64,000 nt of DNA from Stramonita haemastoma (Eukaryota; Mollusca; Gastropoda; Neogastropoda; Muricidae), in assembly GCA_030674155.1 (NCBI GenBank), contig CM060317.1, positions 37,985,295 to 38,049,294 of the forward strand. The letters run 5' to 3'. Shown here in pieces: positions 44,745 to 56,148 of the stretch. How positions within the stretch are numbered: the stretch's first letter is position 1; every line of letters begins with the position of its first letter. Under the pieces are notes generated by a model. That model was not told the DNA's origin, ran no database searches, and saw only the letters and a list, made by a program, of their open reading frames with translations. A program made the position numbers and the translations under genes.

Positions 44745-45725
44745 ATGTTAATGCGTCCCAGCACCATTATGTCCCAGTACCATTATGTCCCAGCATCATT
44801 AGGTCCCAGTACCACTATGTCCTAGTACCATTAGGTCCCAGTACAATTAGGTCCCAGTACCATTGCGTCCCAATACCATTGCGTCCCAATACCATTGGGT
44901 CCCATTACTATTAGGTCCCAATACAATTACGTGCTATTGCGTCCCCATATCAATAGGTCCCAATACTAGTGAATTTAATTTCTGAGATGTTACTGCAGCA
45001 GTGTAGCAACAGTTTTGTAATAAAAGTGCGTTTTGTAATAAATGTATTACAAATCCTGTTCAGGTTAGTCCGTTACAGAGAGAGGAATGGAGGGTACTGG
45101 TTGCCAAGTCTTCAGGGGTCACTTCATGATTGCCAGACTAAGGGATTGATAGAGATGGATAGACTCTATAGAGAGTTCGGGTTACACAATTTTATTACAA
45201 AGTGCGTTCGAATTACTACAAAACGCACAGACTATATTTCCAGTCATTTTCAAGGTTGGTCAAAGTAGTGAGTAATACTATTAGTGAAGACGACAAAAGT
45301 GTTAAAAAAAAACATTTGTAGCGCTACAAATCTTAGAAAGTCACTTAAAATAACCTATGTGACAGTAATTTTACTCTAAATCACATTTTTATTGCAAATT
45401 GTGTTTGACATAATTTACAATAAACACACACACACACACACTGCCCACCACAGCATTCAACTTTTTCAAGCATTGCTCAAGTAACAATTGTGTTGGGACT
45501 TAATGGTACAGAGATGTAATGGAATTCCTTTATGAAACACATCAAGATGAAATTTTCTTGGGACCTATCCACACGCATATTTTGTTGGGATGAAATGGTA
45601 AGGATGCAATGGGATTGCTTATGCCAATAATGGGGACGCATTGAGACGGATTTCTTGGGACCCAATGGTTTTGAGACGCAATGGTACTGGGACACAATGG
45701 TACTGGGCCCAATGGGGACATATTG
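44745..45725. mobile_element. Possible foldback-type element: inverted arrays of a 16-17 bp repeat
   Basis: Left array (44745-44960): repeats of GGTCCCAGTACCATTA and variants. Right array (45486-45725): the reverse-complementary theme, e.g. AATGGTACTGGGACACAATG. About 520 bp of unlike sequence lies between, with no transposase. Inverted terminal arrays made of short tandem repeats are the hallmark of foldback elements. Confidence 0.5.
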
Positions 45726-45909
45726 GCATGACCCATGTGGAGTGATAAAAAGAGAAAGCAACAAGAAAAGTTGCTGAAGTTCGCTCATTAAGTGATAGGA
45801 AAATGAGCTAATAACTGGATAAAGCATCGAAGAATCAGAAAGAAAGAATCAGTCTACATGAAAAAGGGGCAAGAAGCATAGTGTAATCATAAAGAATAAT
45901 ACAATCATT

Positions 45910-45913
<4 letters not shown>

Positions 45914-45961
<48 letters not shown>
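45914..45961. repeat. GA microsatellite
   Basis: 48 bases of GA. Confidence 0.97.
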
Positions 45962-45964
<3 letters not shown>

Positions 45965-46863
45965 ATTACACCAATGACTATCAATAGGCCTACCAAGAAT
46001 TTACAAACTGCTCTCTATCATCTGTAGGGGAGATCACCCTGGTCACAAAGGAAGTTAACCAGATACGTTGGCTACACACAGCCTTTAGAAAAATACGCAC
46101 TTCCGTTTCCTTCTGTTTTTCCATATCATATACTGATATGGTATATGACTAATTAAGCTTAATCTATATACCACAGTTGCCTACTAAGTCATCCACAGAA
46201 ATAAAAAAACACTAGGAACACAAGCGATCCTCATTTCTTGATCAAATGTTTTTTTTATGTGTTTATTGGAAACAACTTTTTCGTGACTACCTGGTATTGC
46301 TTCATGTTCTCAATCCGAAAACATGGGCACAGTGCAAACAACAATCTAGGCCTACTCAAAGGAGAACTTACTTTTGCAGTATAAAATGGATAACTACAAT
46401 TACAAAATTTGTGTGTGGTAATTTACCAAACTCAAAAGGACCCTATTGTGAAAGGTGTTACACTTCTAAAGACAAATGTGCAGAATTAAATTTTCAACAC
46501 ATGTGACAAGAAAATGATCAAAGTAGGCTAATTTTCACAATGGCTATGAATAAAATCAAGTAAAATCTGTAACAATCCCTAAGTGTAAAAGCAATCTAAA
46601 GCAAAAACGTTTTTCCCTGATCCTTAATTCATTTGAATGTATATTTTTGTACTACTACTAAGTATACAAGTATCATCACTCACCTTTTCTTTTCCCCATT
46701 TTTTTCTTGTAGAATACTGCCATCTCCTTTCACTCGTGTGTCTAAGCGGAAATTAGCTACACTCAGGAATCAACCTATTCTCGTAGGATCATGTGATGTG
46801 ACATGTGATAATCCAAGCAACCAATCATTTGATCCCACATAGGCCTACCAACTAGATACTTGA
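45962..46863. other. DNA left of the LTR element, no gene confirmed
   Basis: A plus-strand frame after TTTTTTTCTTGTAG near 46,712 reads RVSKRKLATLRNQPIL and ends at 46,842. It could be a terminal exon but has no recognisable family. Confidence 0.25.
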
Positions 46864-46868
46864 CCTTT

Positions 46869-47575
46869 TGTCACAGTTCGCATATTTTTAATGGATCGTT
46901 TTACATGTATAGTGGCTAGTTGTCCAGTGCGTGCATTTTTCTGCACTGTCTTCTGTGTGTATAAGTTGTCTATGTTAATTTCCTTTTTTTTTATGGTGTA
47001 AGCGAGGTCTCTCGAGAAGTTCCGAGGCGAGAGTTCCTGTTCCCACCAGTTCCTGTTTACCTCCAGTCATCAAGTCCTACCTTGTACCTTGTCTTCAGCG
47101 TGTCTTCTTCGTCTGCTTCGTCTTCATCGTATTGTCAGGAAAGTGATTCTTTTGGTGTGTGGTTTTTGCGTGTTTCTTTTTTTTAATTCATTTTGAACTT
47201 CAAAAACTGTGGTAGAGAAAAAAGGAAAAGAGTGAGAAATACAGGACCTTAAATTAGAGTCAATATATAATATTTAGATTAGAGTGGGGTTGTATGTGGG
47301 TGTGAAAACTTGTACATTTTTTTGCGTGTGATTTTTGCATTATTTTTTTGTTGTTGTTGTTGTTTGCGATATAAGATTTTTTGTGAACGTGAGGAAGTGT
47401 ATTTTGGTGCGTTGGTTTTGCCTTGTTATTTTTTGATTGTTGATTTTCATTATCATCAAATTGAATAGTAAAGATTGGAAATTTTTCCTCTGTGTTCTGC
47501 GTTTGTTGTTGTCGGGAAGTTAGATAGAGTGGGTACGGGTGGGGTTTTCTTCACACTCCCTTAAGGAGCGTGACA
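46869..47575 (+). repeat. 5' LTR (707 bp, internally deleted)
   Basis: Starts TGTCACAGTTCGCATA, ends CTTAAGGAGCGTGACA. It matches the 3' LTR except for about 285 bp missing after CCGAGGCGAGAG. The TATA-like GTGTATAAGTTG at about 46,957 is kept. Confidence 0.93.
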
Positions 47576-47886
47576 ATGGTGGAGATGGGGGTAAATGTTA
47601 GGATAGTTAGGTTGGTTGTGGGGTGGGTGTTTTGTCTCATGCGTCTTGGTTTGTTCTAAACCCAAAGTCATTGGTTTATTATTATTTATTTATTATTTTC
47701 CTCTGATGGGGTGTAGTCAGTCACAGTGCTTAATCTTTTAAAAATCAGTGCCTTTGAGATTTAAACCCTGTGATGTAAAACCTTTTTTGGTTACTACTTC
47801 CTTCTATGATTTTTAGCCTAGCAAGTTATAAGCCAGCTAATCCCAACTGAGTGATTGTGTTTGTCTTCCCCCCAAGTTCTAAAAAA

Positions 47887-49518
47887 ATGTCGACCCGCAG
47901 AAATGCAAGTATGCCAGCCACTCCAGGGCCAAAGACCCGAGGCTCGAAAAGGGACGAGATGTCTCCTCCTGGTGCTTTCGAGAAAGCAAGGCTGTCAGGT
48001 TGGGTAAAGGAACAACTGGAGGGTGATTTCTCTGACTCCCCTGCGAGTGAGGCCAAAGGTGAGTTTTTTTTTTCTGAGGATCCTTATGCCAAGTTCCGCA
48101 GGTTGGGTTCGGAGTTAGGCTTGTCGGGGGAAGTACTCGCTCGGTTCATTGTGGATTCGGTAGACAAAGAAGAGGCTAGGCGGTTAGAGGAGAGAAAGGA
48201 AGCCAGGCGTCTAGAAGAAAGAGAGGAAGCTAGACGCTTAGAAAAAAGGAGGGAGGAAGAAGCCAGACGCAGGTGGTTGGAGGATAGGGAGGAGGCAAGG
48301 CGCGTCAGAGAGGAAGAGAGGAGTTACAGAGAGGCAGACAAAGAGGAGGAAAGACAATGATTCGAAAGAAAGCTGGAGCTTAAACAAGAAGAAATTTCAG
48401 TCCGCAACGCTCAGCAATTTAATATCCAACCTTTCGATGGGAAGGATGACCTTGATTCATTTCTGACCCATTTCGAAAGAATTGCAGGACTAAATAAGTG
48501 GAAGCAGGACACTTGGGCAGCCCATCTGCTTACATTACTGCAGGGTCGAGCTAGAGATGTGTGTCTGAGTCTCTCTCCCCAAGATGTGCAGATGTATGAT
48601 GTCCTGAAGGCTACTCTCTTGCGGGTGTTTCGCCTAGATGCGGATACGTATCAGAAAAAGTTCTGATCCATGCGCAAGACTAGTGAAGAGACCTTCGAAC
48701 AATTTCTATCCCGTTTGAAGACATGTCTCTCTCACTGGTGTCTGGCGAGTAGCCGAGATGAAGACAATATCCATGACATTAAAGATCTATTCCTGCAAGA
48801 ACAGCTCATATCAACTCTGACACCTGAGCTGGTTGTTGAGGTCCAGAAGGAGGAACCTCGTAGAGCTGAAGATGTTGCTCGCATTGCAACGAAAGTTGCC
48901 AACGCAAAAAGAGCAGGCAGGTTAGCTGAGGCGGAGCTCAAGGGCTCAAAGAGTTCGGACAGGAAAACTGAAAAAGCCCAGCAGGAATCAGGGATGATTA
49001 GGAGTTTCATTAGGCCTGGTCATTCTGAGGTCAGGTCAGGTAGGGCAGGGGATCGTCAGTTGCCTGTGTGTTATCGGTGTGGGAAGGAGGGCCATTTGGC
49101 CAGGGACTGCAGGCAGGCCAAGAAAGTTGCGGCACTGATCAGACAGGAGGGCCCTAGGGAACAACTTTCAACGTCCCCACCTACCTTGTGCATTCCATGC
49201 GCAGCAAAAACATACACTCCCCGTTGCAAAGCAAGGGTGAATGGTCAGGTTGTTCAAGGACTGCGAGACACTGGAGCTCACATGATTGTGGTTGCTCGTC
49301 ATTTGGTCTCCCCTCATTCATTCACCGGAGCTACGGTACGGGTTGTGCTGGCAGAGTCTAAGTGCTCGTCTGTGCTACCCATTGCCAGGGTCGACTTCCA
49401 GTCCCCATTCATCTGTGGCCAATTTGATGTAGCCGTAATGGAGGCACCGGTCATGGATGTCCTCATAGGCAATTCAGCATGGGGAGTTGATGGCACTATC
49501 ACAAGAGTACCTGTCTAA
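47887..49518 (+). pseudogene. Gypsy (Gmr1-type) gag-protease ORF with two in-frame TGA stops
   Basis: The frame starts at ATG 47887 (MSTRRNASMPATPGPKTRG); an upstream ATG at 47851 is also in frame. A long charged coiled-coil-like region EEARRLEERKEARRLEE (about 48,170-48,350) is followed by TGA at 48358. The same frame continues FNIQPFDGKDDLDSFLTHFE, a capsid-like stretch, to TGA at 48664, and then to 49518. CYRCGKEGHLARDC is a CCHC zinc knuckle that binds element RNA. GLRDTGAHMIVVARHLV carries the D-T-G aspartic-protease active site and VLIG the second flap-side motif. Both stops could be CGA-to-TGA changes. Confidence 0.88.
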
Positions 49519-49542
49519 GCAAATCCCCAGATTGTTGGAGCA

Positions 49543-50320
49543 GTGGAAACCAGGGCCCAGGCTGCTCAGCAATCTAAACCTCTTTTGCCTTTGGCTGTCC
49601 CGGGCTTAGAAATACAAGTGACTCGTGAGGAGCTGGCAAACAAACAAAGCCAGGATCCCAGCTTGCATAAGGCAAGGGAGTTGGCCGGAAAAGGTATAAC
49701 CCAAAGTACAAGGTCTGGCGAGGTAGAGTATCGGCATAAGCAAGGAGTATTAGTTCGAGCTTTCAAAAATCACTGCGGCTCTTCCAGCCAGATCTGCGTA
49801 CCGAAGGACCTCTGCTCTTCGGTGTTACGGCTTGGGCATGATGCCCCTATGTTGGGTCATCTGGGGGTCAGCCGGACGCGCGAACGAATATTTCATCATT
49901 TTTATTGGCCAGGGATGTGTGCCGATATTAGAAGGTACGTACGATCTTGTGAAAGGTGCCAAAAGACGGTAGAAAAGGGAAGAATACCAAAGGTCCCTCT
50001 TTGTCATATGCCTCTGATTAGTGAACCTTTTGAACGTGTTGCCGTTGACATAATTGGGCCAGTGTCACCACTTTCTGAGACTGGAAACAGATATGTCTTG
50101 ACTATGGTAGATTATGCCACCCGATACCCTGAAGCGACTGCACTCAAGACAATTACAACTGAAGCAGTCGCTGAGGCTCTATTCAACATGTGGTCTCGGA
50201 CTGGAGTTCCAGCAGAGATCCTGACTGACAGGGGAACGCAGTTCACCTCCAGCGTTATGCAGGAAATCTACCGCTTACTTTCGATCCGTGGTCTTACTAC
50301 TACGCCATACCATGCGCAAT
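49543..50320 (+). pseudogene. Gypsy (Gmr1-type) integrase, N-terminal part, cut by a LINE
   Basis: The frame from ATG 49543 has the H-H-C-C zinc domain (GHLGVSRTRERIFHHFYWPG, then CERCQ). Two of the catalytic acidic residues follow: VAVDIIGP and EILTDRGTQF. It reaches TTPYHAQ, where the inserted LINE begins. The third acidic residue is on the other side of the insertion (GLVERFNG at about 56,830). This would join the element cDNA into the host genome. No stop separates it from the target duplication. Confidence 0.9.
50309..50320. other. Target-site duplication of the LINE, left copy
   Basis: ACCATGCGCAAT; the identical right copy is at 56811-56822. Integrase coding resumes in frame after the right copy. 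Confidence 0.93.
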
Positions 50321-50477
50321 TCTTCTTCTTCTTCTTCTCATTGGTTTAATGTCCGTTCACTACAAGGTGATTTAGACAATGGTACATTCACGTTAAGAAT
50401 GCACTGAAAAGGGGATGAGGGGAAAAAGTGAAAGGATAAAGAAAATAATGGATGATGATAAGTTTATACAATTTCAT

Positions 50478-51017
50478 TTATAGTAACTGACCTACTGGTG
50501 ACTGGCAAATACTTGCTGCAACTGATATTAGGACATGCGACTCGGAATCATACAGAACACTTTGGAAATTTCCGTATTTTTCCCTTAGATCTATCCCTTT
50601 GCTTTTATACGAGGCAATGAGCACAGGGCAATCAAACAGTATATGGTGGACTGATAAAATAGCAGAACAAGTACAGAAAACATCTTTTGAATATTTAGTT
50701 TTCCAAGCATTTAGACGTAATTTATGAATTATAATTTCTATATTTCGTGGACAACACAAACGATTTAAGTGAAATCTAAAAAACTTTGAGTATACAGAGT
50801 TTGCAAGAATTGAAATAATTTCAAATGAAGATAAACGCAGACCTATACTATTAATCATTATGTCACTTGTACATTCTGAAGCACCGCGTTTTGCCAGAGA
50901 ATCTACCAATTCATTCCAGTAAAGACCGCAATGTGATGGCACCCAGCAAAATGTTATCCCAATACCTTTAGAAGCAAGAGAATGCACAAGGAAAATTGAT
51001 TTCAAAAATAACATCAT
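50478..51017 (-). pseudogene. LINE ORF2 C-terminus: RNase H end and zinc motif
   Basis: Reads ITFCWVPSHCGLYWNELVDS, then LAKRGA, the last RNase H motif with its H and D. CTCSAILSVHHILFDC follows, the Cys/His motif at the end of I/CR1-group ORF2s. It is shifted by one frame relative to the upstream RT/RNase H block; the break lies at about 50,985-51,005. Confidence 0.85.
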
Positions 51018-53023
51018 TTCTCAGTTTAGAGTCCCAATGTTTTAAAGCCAGTAAAACTGATTTTGAATCAACACAAAAAAGGACATTGTAAATCGCAAGA
51101 GAAATATTTGAAATATAATTTAGCGCCATAAGAATTGCGAACAATTCAGAAGTGAATATTGTAAAACCTTTTCCAATACAAAAAGGTCTTTTTACTTTTA
51201 AGTCGGGTATAACGAATGCAGCCCCGCACATGCCCGATTCTAAGACAGATCCATCCGTGTATACTTTCAAGTGGTTTAAATACTGACAATTTATATGATT
51301 TTGAACCTCAGTTTTGAGTAGGTTTTGATTAGTGTCCTTTTTTGTTTCTGTGTAGTCAATATCAAAATTTGCATATTGATGTTCCCATGGTGGAATCTGG
51401 GGAACTACTGGTAAAACTGGTACGTTTGATATATCGATATTATTTTCCTTCAAAAGGTCTTCAGTATAATTTCTTATTGGCTGCAAAAAAGAGATATTCC
51501 TAGCTCTTTTTGGATAATCCTTTTGATTAATAAATATTTCATCGCGAACAGAATTTGAAATAGCAAGACTTCGAATGACATATTTAGAGACAGATAACAT
51601 TCTTTGCTCAGAAAGTGGAAGTAAATGAGCTTCTGTATAAGTTTTTAATGTACTGGCATGAATTGGCACTCCTAGAGCTATTTTAATTGCTTTGCTATCC
51701 ACACTTTGCAACTTTTTTAAGAGATAATTTGGAGCAGAAAAATACACTTCTTGACCAGAAATGAGTTTAGATCGAATTAATGAAACAGCAAGATGCATGA
51801 GTGTTTTAGTATCCTGACTCCACAGCTGAGCACTCACAATCTTTAAGAAGTTTAATCGTTTCCTGGCTTTTAAAATCAAATTTTCAATAGGCATTTTCCA
51901 GTTTAACTTGCTAGTTAAATGAACTCCCAAGAATCTGGCGTCTTGTTTGTATTGAAGTGTGACCCCATCAAGTGTTAATAACGGTAGTGTTTGGGGGTTT
52001 TTCCCATTGTTAAAAAGAACTAGACAAGTTTTTTCTCCAGATAACTCCAATCCATTCTCTTTCATGTAATTACTAAGTTTATTCAGTTCAACCTGATAAA
52101 TCTTTTGAACATATTTTATCACTCTACTTTTCGTATTCTTTTTAAGAGAAGTGTTGATCCACATGGCAATGTCATCTGCATACTGAACAATAGTCGTATT
52201 TTTTGACAATTCCTGAGGAAGATCATGAATTAAAATAGAGAATAATAATGGTGCCAAAATTGCTCCCTGGGGTATTCCCATATCAACAGATTTAAAGTCT
52301 GAATATACACCATTCACTTTGGTACAGATTGATCTTTCAGACAGAAAATCCTTTAAGTATTGAAACATTATGCCTCTAACGCCGATATTTTTCAATTTGT
52401 ATAATAACCTCGTATGCCAAACCCTGTCGTATGCTTTCCTAACATAAAAAAAAGTAGCTAGTGTACTCTTTCGTTTGGAAAACTGCTTTTTAATATCATG
52501 GGTTAACTTTACTAGGTGATCAGTTGTACATCTCCCTCTTCGAAAACCAGCCTGGTTTATAGGAATTATATTGTTTTTTTCACAATAATGCCATAGACGT
52601 TTTTGAACTATTTTTTCAAGTACTTTTCCAACATGAGAAGTGAGGGCAATTGGTCTGTAGCTGCTTAATGCTGATTGAGATTTGCCGCTTTTAAGAACTG
52701 GGACTACAATCGACTGCTTCCAGACATTAGGAAGAGTGCCATTTATCCAACATTTTTGGAGAAATGAAAATAGTACTTTTTTCCAACTCTCGGGCAAATT
52801 AATTAACATTTGATAAGACAAGCAATCAATACCAACTGCTGACCTGTTACTTCTAAAAGATTCAAGGACTTCAACAAATTCATTGTATTGAATTTCAGAG
52901 TTTAGATAATGCAGATTATCTACTGGAGGTTCTGCCATATTTACTAGTTCAGCTTCTTCTTGTCTTTTATGTCTAACATCAGGAGACAATTCTGAAGTCA
53001 AACTACTTTCAGAAAACATTGTA
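50968..53023 (-). pseudogene. LINE ORF2 middle: reverse transcriptase and RNase H
   Basis: RT motifs in order: WKQSIVVPVLKSGK, YRPIALTSHVGKVLEKIV, NQAGFRRGRCTTDHL, KAYDRVWHTRLLYKL, GIPQGAILAPLLFSIL and YADDIAMW. RNase H begins at LKVYTDGSVLESG, with SELFAILMAL and FCVDSKS. Motif A reads FFYVRKAYD, so the first catalytic Asp is Tyr. The ORF would copy LINE RNA at the target site. In-frame continuity with the endonuclease block is restored if the MITE and one TTAA are ignored. Because of the mutated Asp and the frame break it is inactive. Confidence 0.9.
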
Positions 53024-53027
53024 TTAA

Positions 53028-54083
53028 CCCTTTGCTGGGCACAGCAAAATCATTTGTCACCTTCCTGCCGGGCAGAGAAAATGGAGGTGGATGGCTTGTG
53101 AGTGGGTGTATGTATTTAACATGCAATAACTCTACAATGGTCAGATGGATTTTGATGAAATAAAAACAGCAAGATGCAGAAATGAATAAAGAAATTGCTA
53201 ATACCCAATTTTTGTCATTATTTTTATTTTCTTTTAGAATTATAATGCATAAACACACAAAGTCATTGATTGGTTTGTGTGTGTTACAGTTAGCGTTGCA
53301 ATAACTTTAGAATGCGTGCATGGATTTTGATTAAATAAAAACTAAAACATTAAGAAACAATTATAGAAAAGATATTTTCAACCTACTGTTGGTTTTTTAG
53401 TTTTTTTGATAAATGGTGCACGAACACATCGAACATTCCGACGATCGCCATTTTTGTTTACCGATGATCGCGATCAGCTTAACGTTCAAGTTTGAGCCGC
53501 TACCGTATCAAAATCCCAAATAGCAACCAAATAACAAAATATATCAAGTTCTGAACCATTGCCGAACTTGAAATCCACGATAATTTCCCCAAATCTAAGA
53601 GTAGAATTCAAAATGCGTATCGGCCGTGTTAGATTTCACGATCAATTTTTGTCTCGAACTTCGCCGTAGTCAAAGTCGTCTCTCTCACTTCAGTCAACAA
53701 ACTCAGAAGTGCACACACTACTAGGATCGATTACATCGATATTTGAGCCTAGATACACATCTCACAGCGTCATATTTTCGGCATGGAAGCTGTAAAAACG
53801 ATCGTAAATGTCGGGTTCGAAGATAGCATCCATCTTGGAAAAATTTGCGATTTTTTCCTCCAAAACTTGCAACAAACTCACTCCAATCGCCGCCATTTGT
53901 AATAAACATGCGGAAGTCTTGCGGGCAGTCTCGTGGCTTCTATATTCACGAGATTTGAAGCGAGATTGGCGGGAATTTCGACTGTATGATCGCTCTGAAG
54001 TGACGGTCGTGTCGCCGGGCGCTTTGGGGCGTTTTGCCCAAGGACAGGGTCGGGCGCTTTGGGGCGTTGTGCCCAGCAAAGGG
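53028..54083. mobile_element. Non-autonomous piggyBac-type MITE (1,056 bp)
   Basis: Target duplication TTAA (53024-53027 and 54084-54087), terminal inverted repeats CCCTTTGCTGGGCACA and its complement GTGCCCAGCAAAGGG. CCC...GGG ends inside TTAA are the piggyBac signature. A subterminal 23-bp repeat GGGCGCTTTGGGGCGTT-GCCC is present twice at the right end (54017-54039 and 54052-54074). No transposase frame is visible, so it must have moved in trans. Confidence 0.92.
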
Positions 54084-54087
54084 TTAA

Positions 54088-55342
54088 AGGCTTCTGCTTT
54101 TTCTGCAGTGCTTGGGAAACTATTGTTTTCTAATTTTATTGGATAAGCTGGTAAGTGAAATCCATTTTTCATTTTATTGATCTTCTTCCAAACCTTTTGC
54201 ATATCTTTTGATTCTGATACTTCCTTTAGGCAAAATTCTGTCCAATATGTCTTTTTTGCTTTTGCAATTGTTTTCTTGCATAGCTGCTTAGCTCTTTTAC
54301 TATTGATAAGATTTTCTTCAGTTCTATCTTTAAACCATATTTTGTATTTCTCTTTTTTATAATGAACTGCCTCTTCACAATCTTTTGTCCACCATATATT
54401 GCCTTTATGCTTCCCACTGCATTGATTTTTACGCTTTGGAATAGAGAGCTCAGCAGCTGACGTAACAGCTTTCGTAAAAAGCCTGTAGAAAATATTTACG
54501 TCATCATTTTCCACATTTGCCAAATCATATAGGTCAAGGTGTGTTCGGAATGACTCCCAGTTTGCCAAATTAAACAAGTACTTTGGAACTTTATCTTCAA
54601 ATTTTGGTAAATCTAGGATAATGTTTTTACTAAATGATATAGAAATAGGAAAGTGGTCACTACCAAGACAATCTTCATTAACATCCCATTTGCAATCGAG
54701 TGCTAAAGAAGGGGAAATCAATGATAAATCGATGGCACTAGGCTTGTGATAGTGAATATCAGGTGTTCTGGTTATCCTGCCATCATTTAAAAGACATAAT
54801 TTAGAATCGATAATATTTTCCACAATACGATTATTGGTAACAATTGTACATTCCGAATCCCAAAACGGGGCATGCACATTAAAATCTCCCAATATCACCC
54901 ATTTATTCTTTGTAAAATCTACGTTTTTAAGCCAGTCAGTATTATCAAGTTTTGGACCTTGGGGAAGATATACAGATAAGACATTAAATACTATAGATTT
55001 GTTAATCTTGACAGACACACCAGTACAATAAATATCCTTGACATCTGGAGGTATTGGCCACAAAGCTAACTTTTGATAATCTAAACCCTGCCTTATATAT
55101 ATGGCTGTTTTTACCTTTTTAGAAACATCATCAATGTTACATAATGGCGGGTAATAAAAATGCTCTAGTTTGGGCATTTTATTTTTACAAACATTCAAAG
55201 ACTGCAGGGCTACTATAGAATAAAAGTGACAACTTAAAAAATGTTCAAAACTTAAAATGTTTGTTGCAATGCTCCTAGCATTCCACTGAAGAATCTTTAC
55301 TCCTTCAAATAATTCAGGTTTTCTTTGTCCGTTTTTCTTCAT
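54088..55342 (-). pseudogene. LINE ORF2 N-terminus: AP-type endonuclease
   Basis: The ATG at 55342 opens MKKNGQRKPELFEGVKILQW, then NARSI. It has an APE fold pattern with VILGDFNVHAPFWDSE and CLGSDHFPISISF, and conserved linker KKTYWTEFCLKEVSES. The usual catalytic Glu in L-Q-E is Ser here (VALQSLNV). The endonuclease nicks target DNA for reverse transcription. The open frame past 54,087 into the MITE (to 53,762) is accidental. Confidence 0.88.
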
Positions 55343-55450
55343 GATGTGGCTGAAATACTAAAATTGAACATTTCTATGATTTTAACTACAATTTTTCAAT
55401 CAAGTTAGAAAGGACTAAAACAGGGTGCAGTCCAATGCTGAGCAAAAGAG

Positions 55451-56148
55451 CTAAGGACCAGGAAGCCATGGCGGAAGTAGAGGACAGAAGCCAGGAGGTG
55501 GCAGGAGGTGGTGGGGTCTGGGAGACCAGTGGTAGCCTTGTCTAGCGTTGGAAGCGCCGAACCTTCCCCCTCTCTGCCTTCGCCGGGGCTGTTCCCAGTA
55601 GAGGCGGTGCAGATGTCGCCCCAGGTTCCTGGCCAGCAGACTAGCTCCCTGCTCTGTAGGGTGCAGACCGTCTTGGAGATGTCTAGATGGAAGAATGTTC
55701 TCATGGTCTACATAGGATAGCTTTTGAATATTTTGTTCTGTAGCCTCTGAAAATGTATGGGCATTGTAAACCACGCGTTTCGACTCCAGATGTTGTTGTT
55801 TTACTGGTAGAGCCTTGCTGCACACGATGTGTGATCGAGGAAAGATGCTTTGCACGGCTTTCACAGCAGACGCCATGTTCTTGCCACATAGTGTAGCATC
55901 TTTCCCCTTGAGATCATTGATCCCCGTGTGCAGCACGACACAATCAGGAGCAGGGTGCAGGTGTTGTCTGGCTTCTTCAGCAACGCTCCTGATGCTGTCT
56001 ACAGTGTAGGCCTTTCTTGCCGCCACTTGAAGCCCATAAGACAGGCCTAAACGAACAGGATTTACTTTATTTAAAGTAGAATCATGTAGTACAAGCACTC
56101 GTGGAAGATCTTCAGGCATGGAGGAACTTTTTTCAAAGATGTCATCAA
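55451..56148 (-). pseudogene. LINE ORF1, C-terminal SGNH-hydrolase (esterase-like) domain
   Basis: Reads MPEDLPRVLVLHDSTLNKVN with the block I Ser, DCVVLHTGINDLKGKDATL with the block III Gly-x-Asn-Asp, and SRHLQDGLHPTEQGASLLAR with the block V Asp-x-x-His. A Pro/Arg-rich tail follows to TGA. Esterase-type ORF1s are known from CR1/L2-group LINEs, where they may aid particle or membrane interaction. The frame is open upstream of the first Met as far as about 56,148, where the orientation flips. It is therefore an internal part of ORF1 rather than a separate gene. Confidence 0.8.

Noticed and set aside
47826..48056. Minus-strand frame over the Gypsy gag start
   Set aside because: Shadow of the gag coding frame with no independent support.
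53762..54087. C-terminal extension of the LINE endonuclease frame
   Set aside because: It lies wholly within the piggyBac-type MITE; the true ORF continues on the other side of the TTAA duplication.
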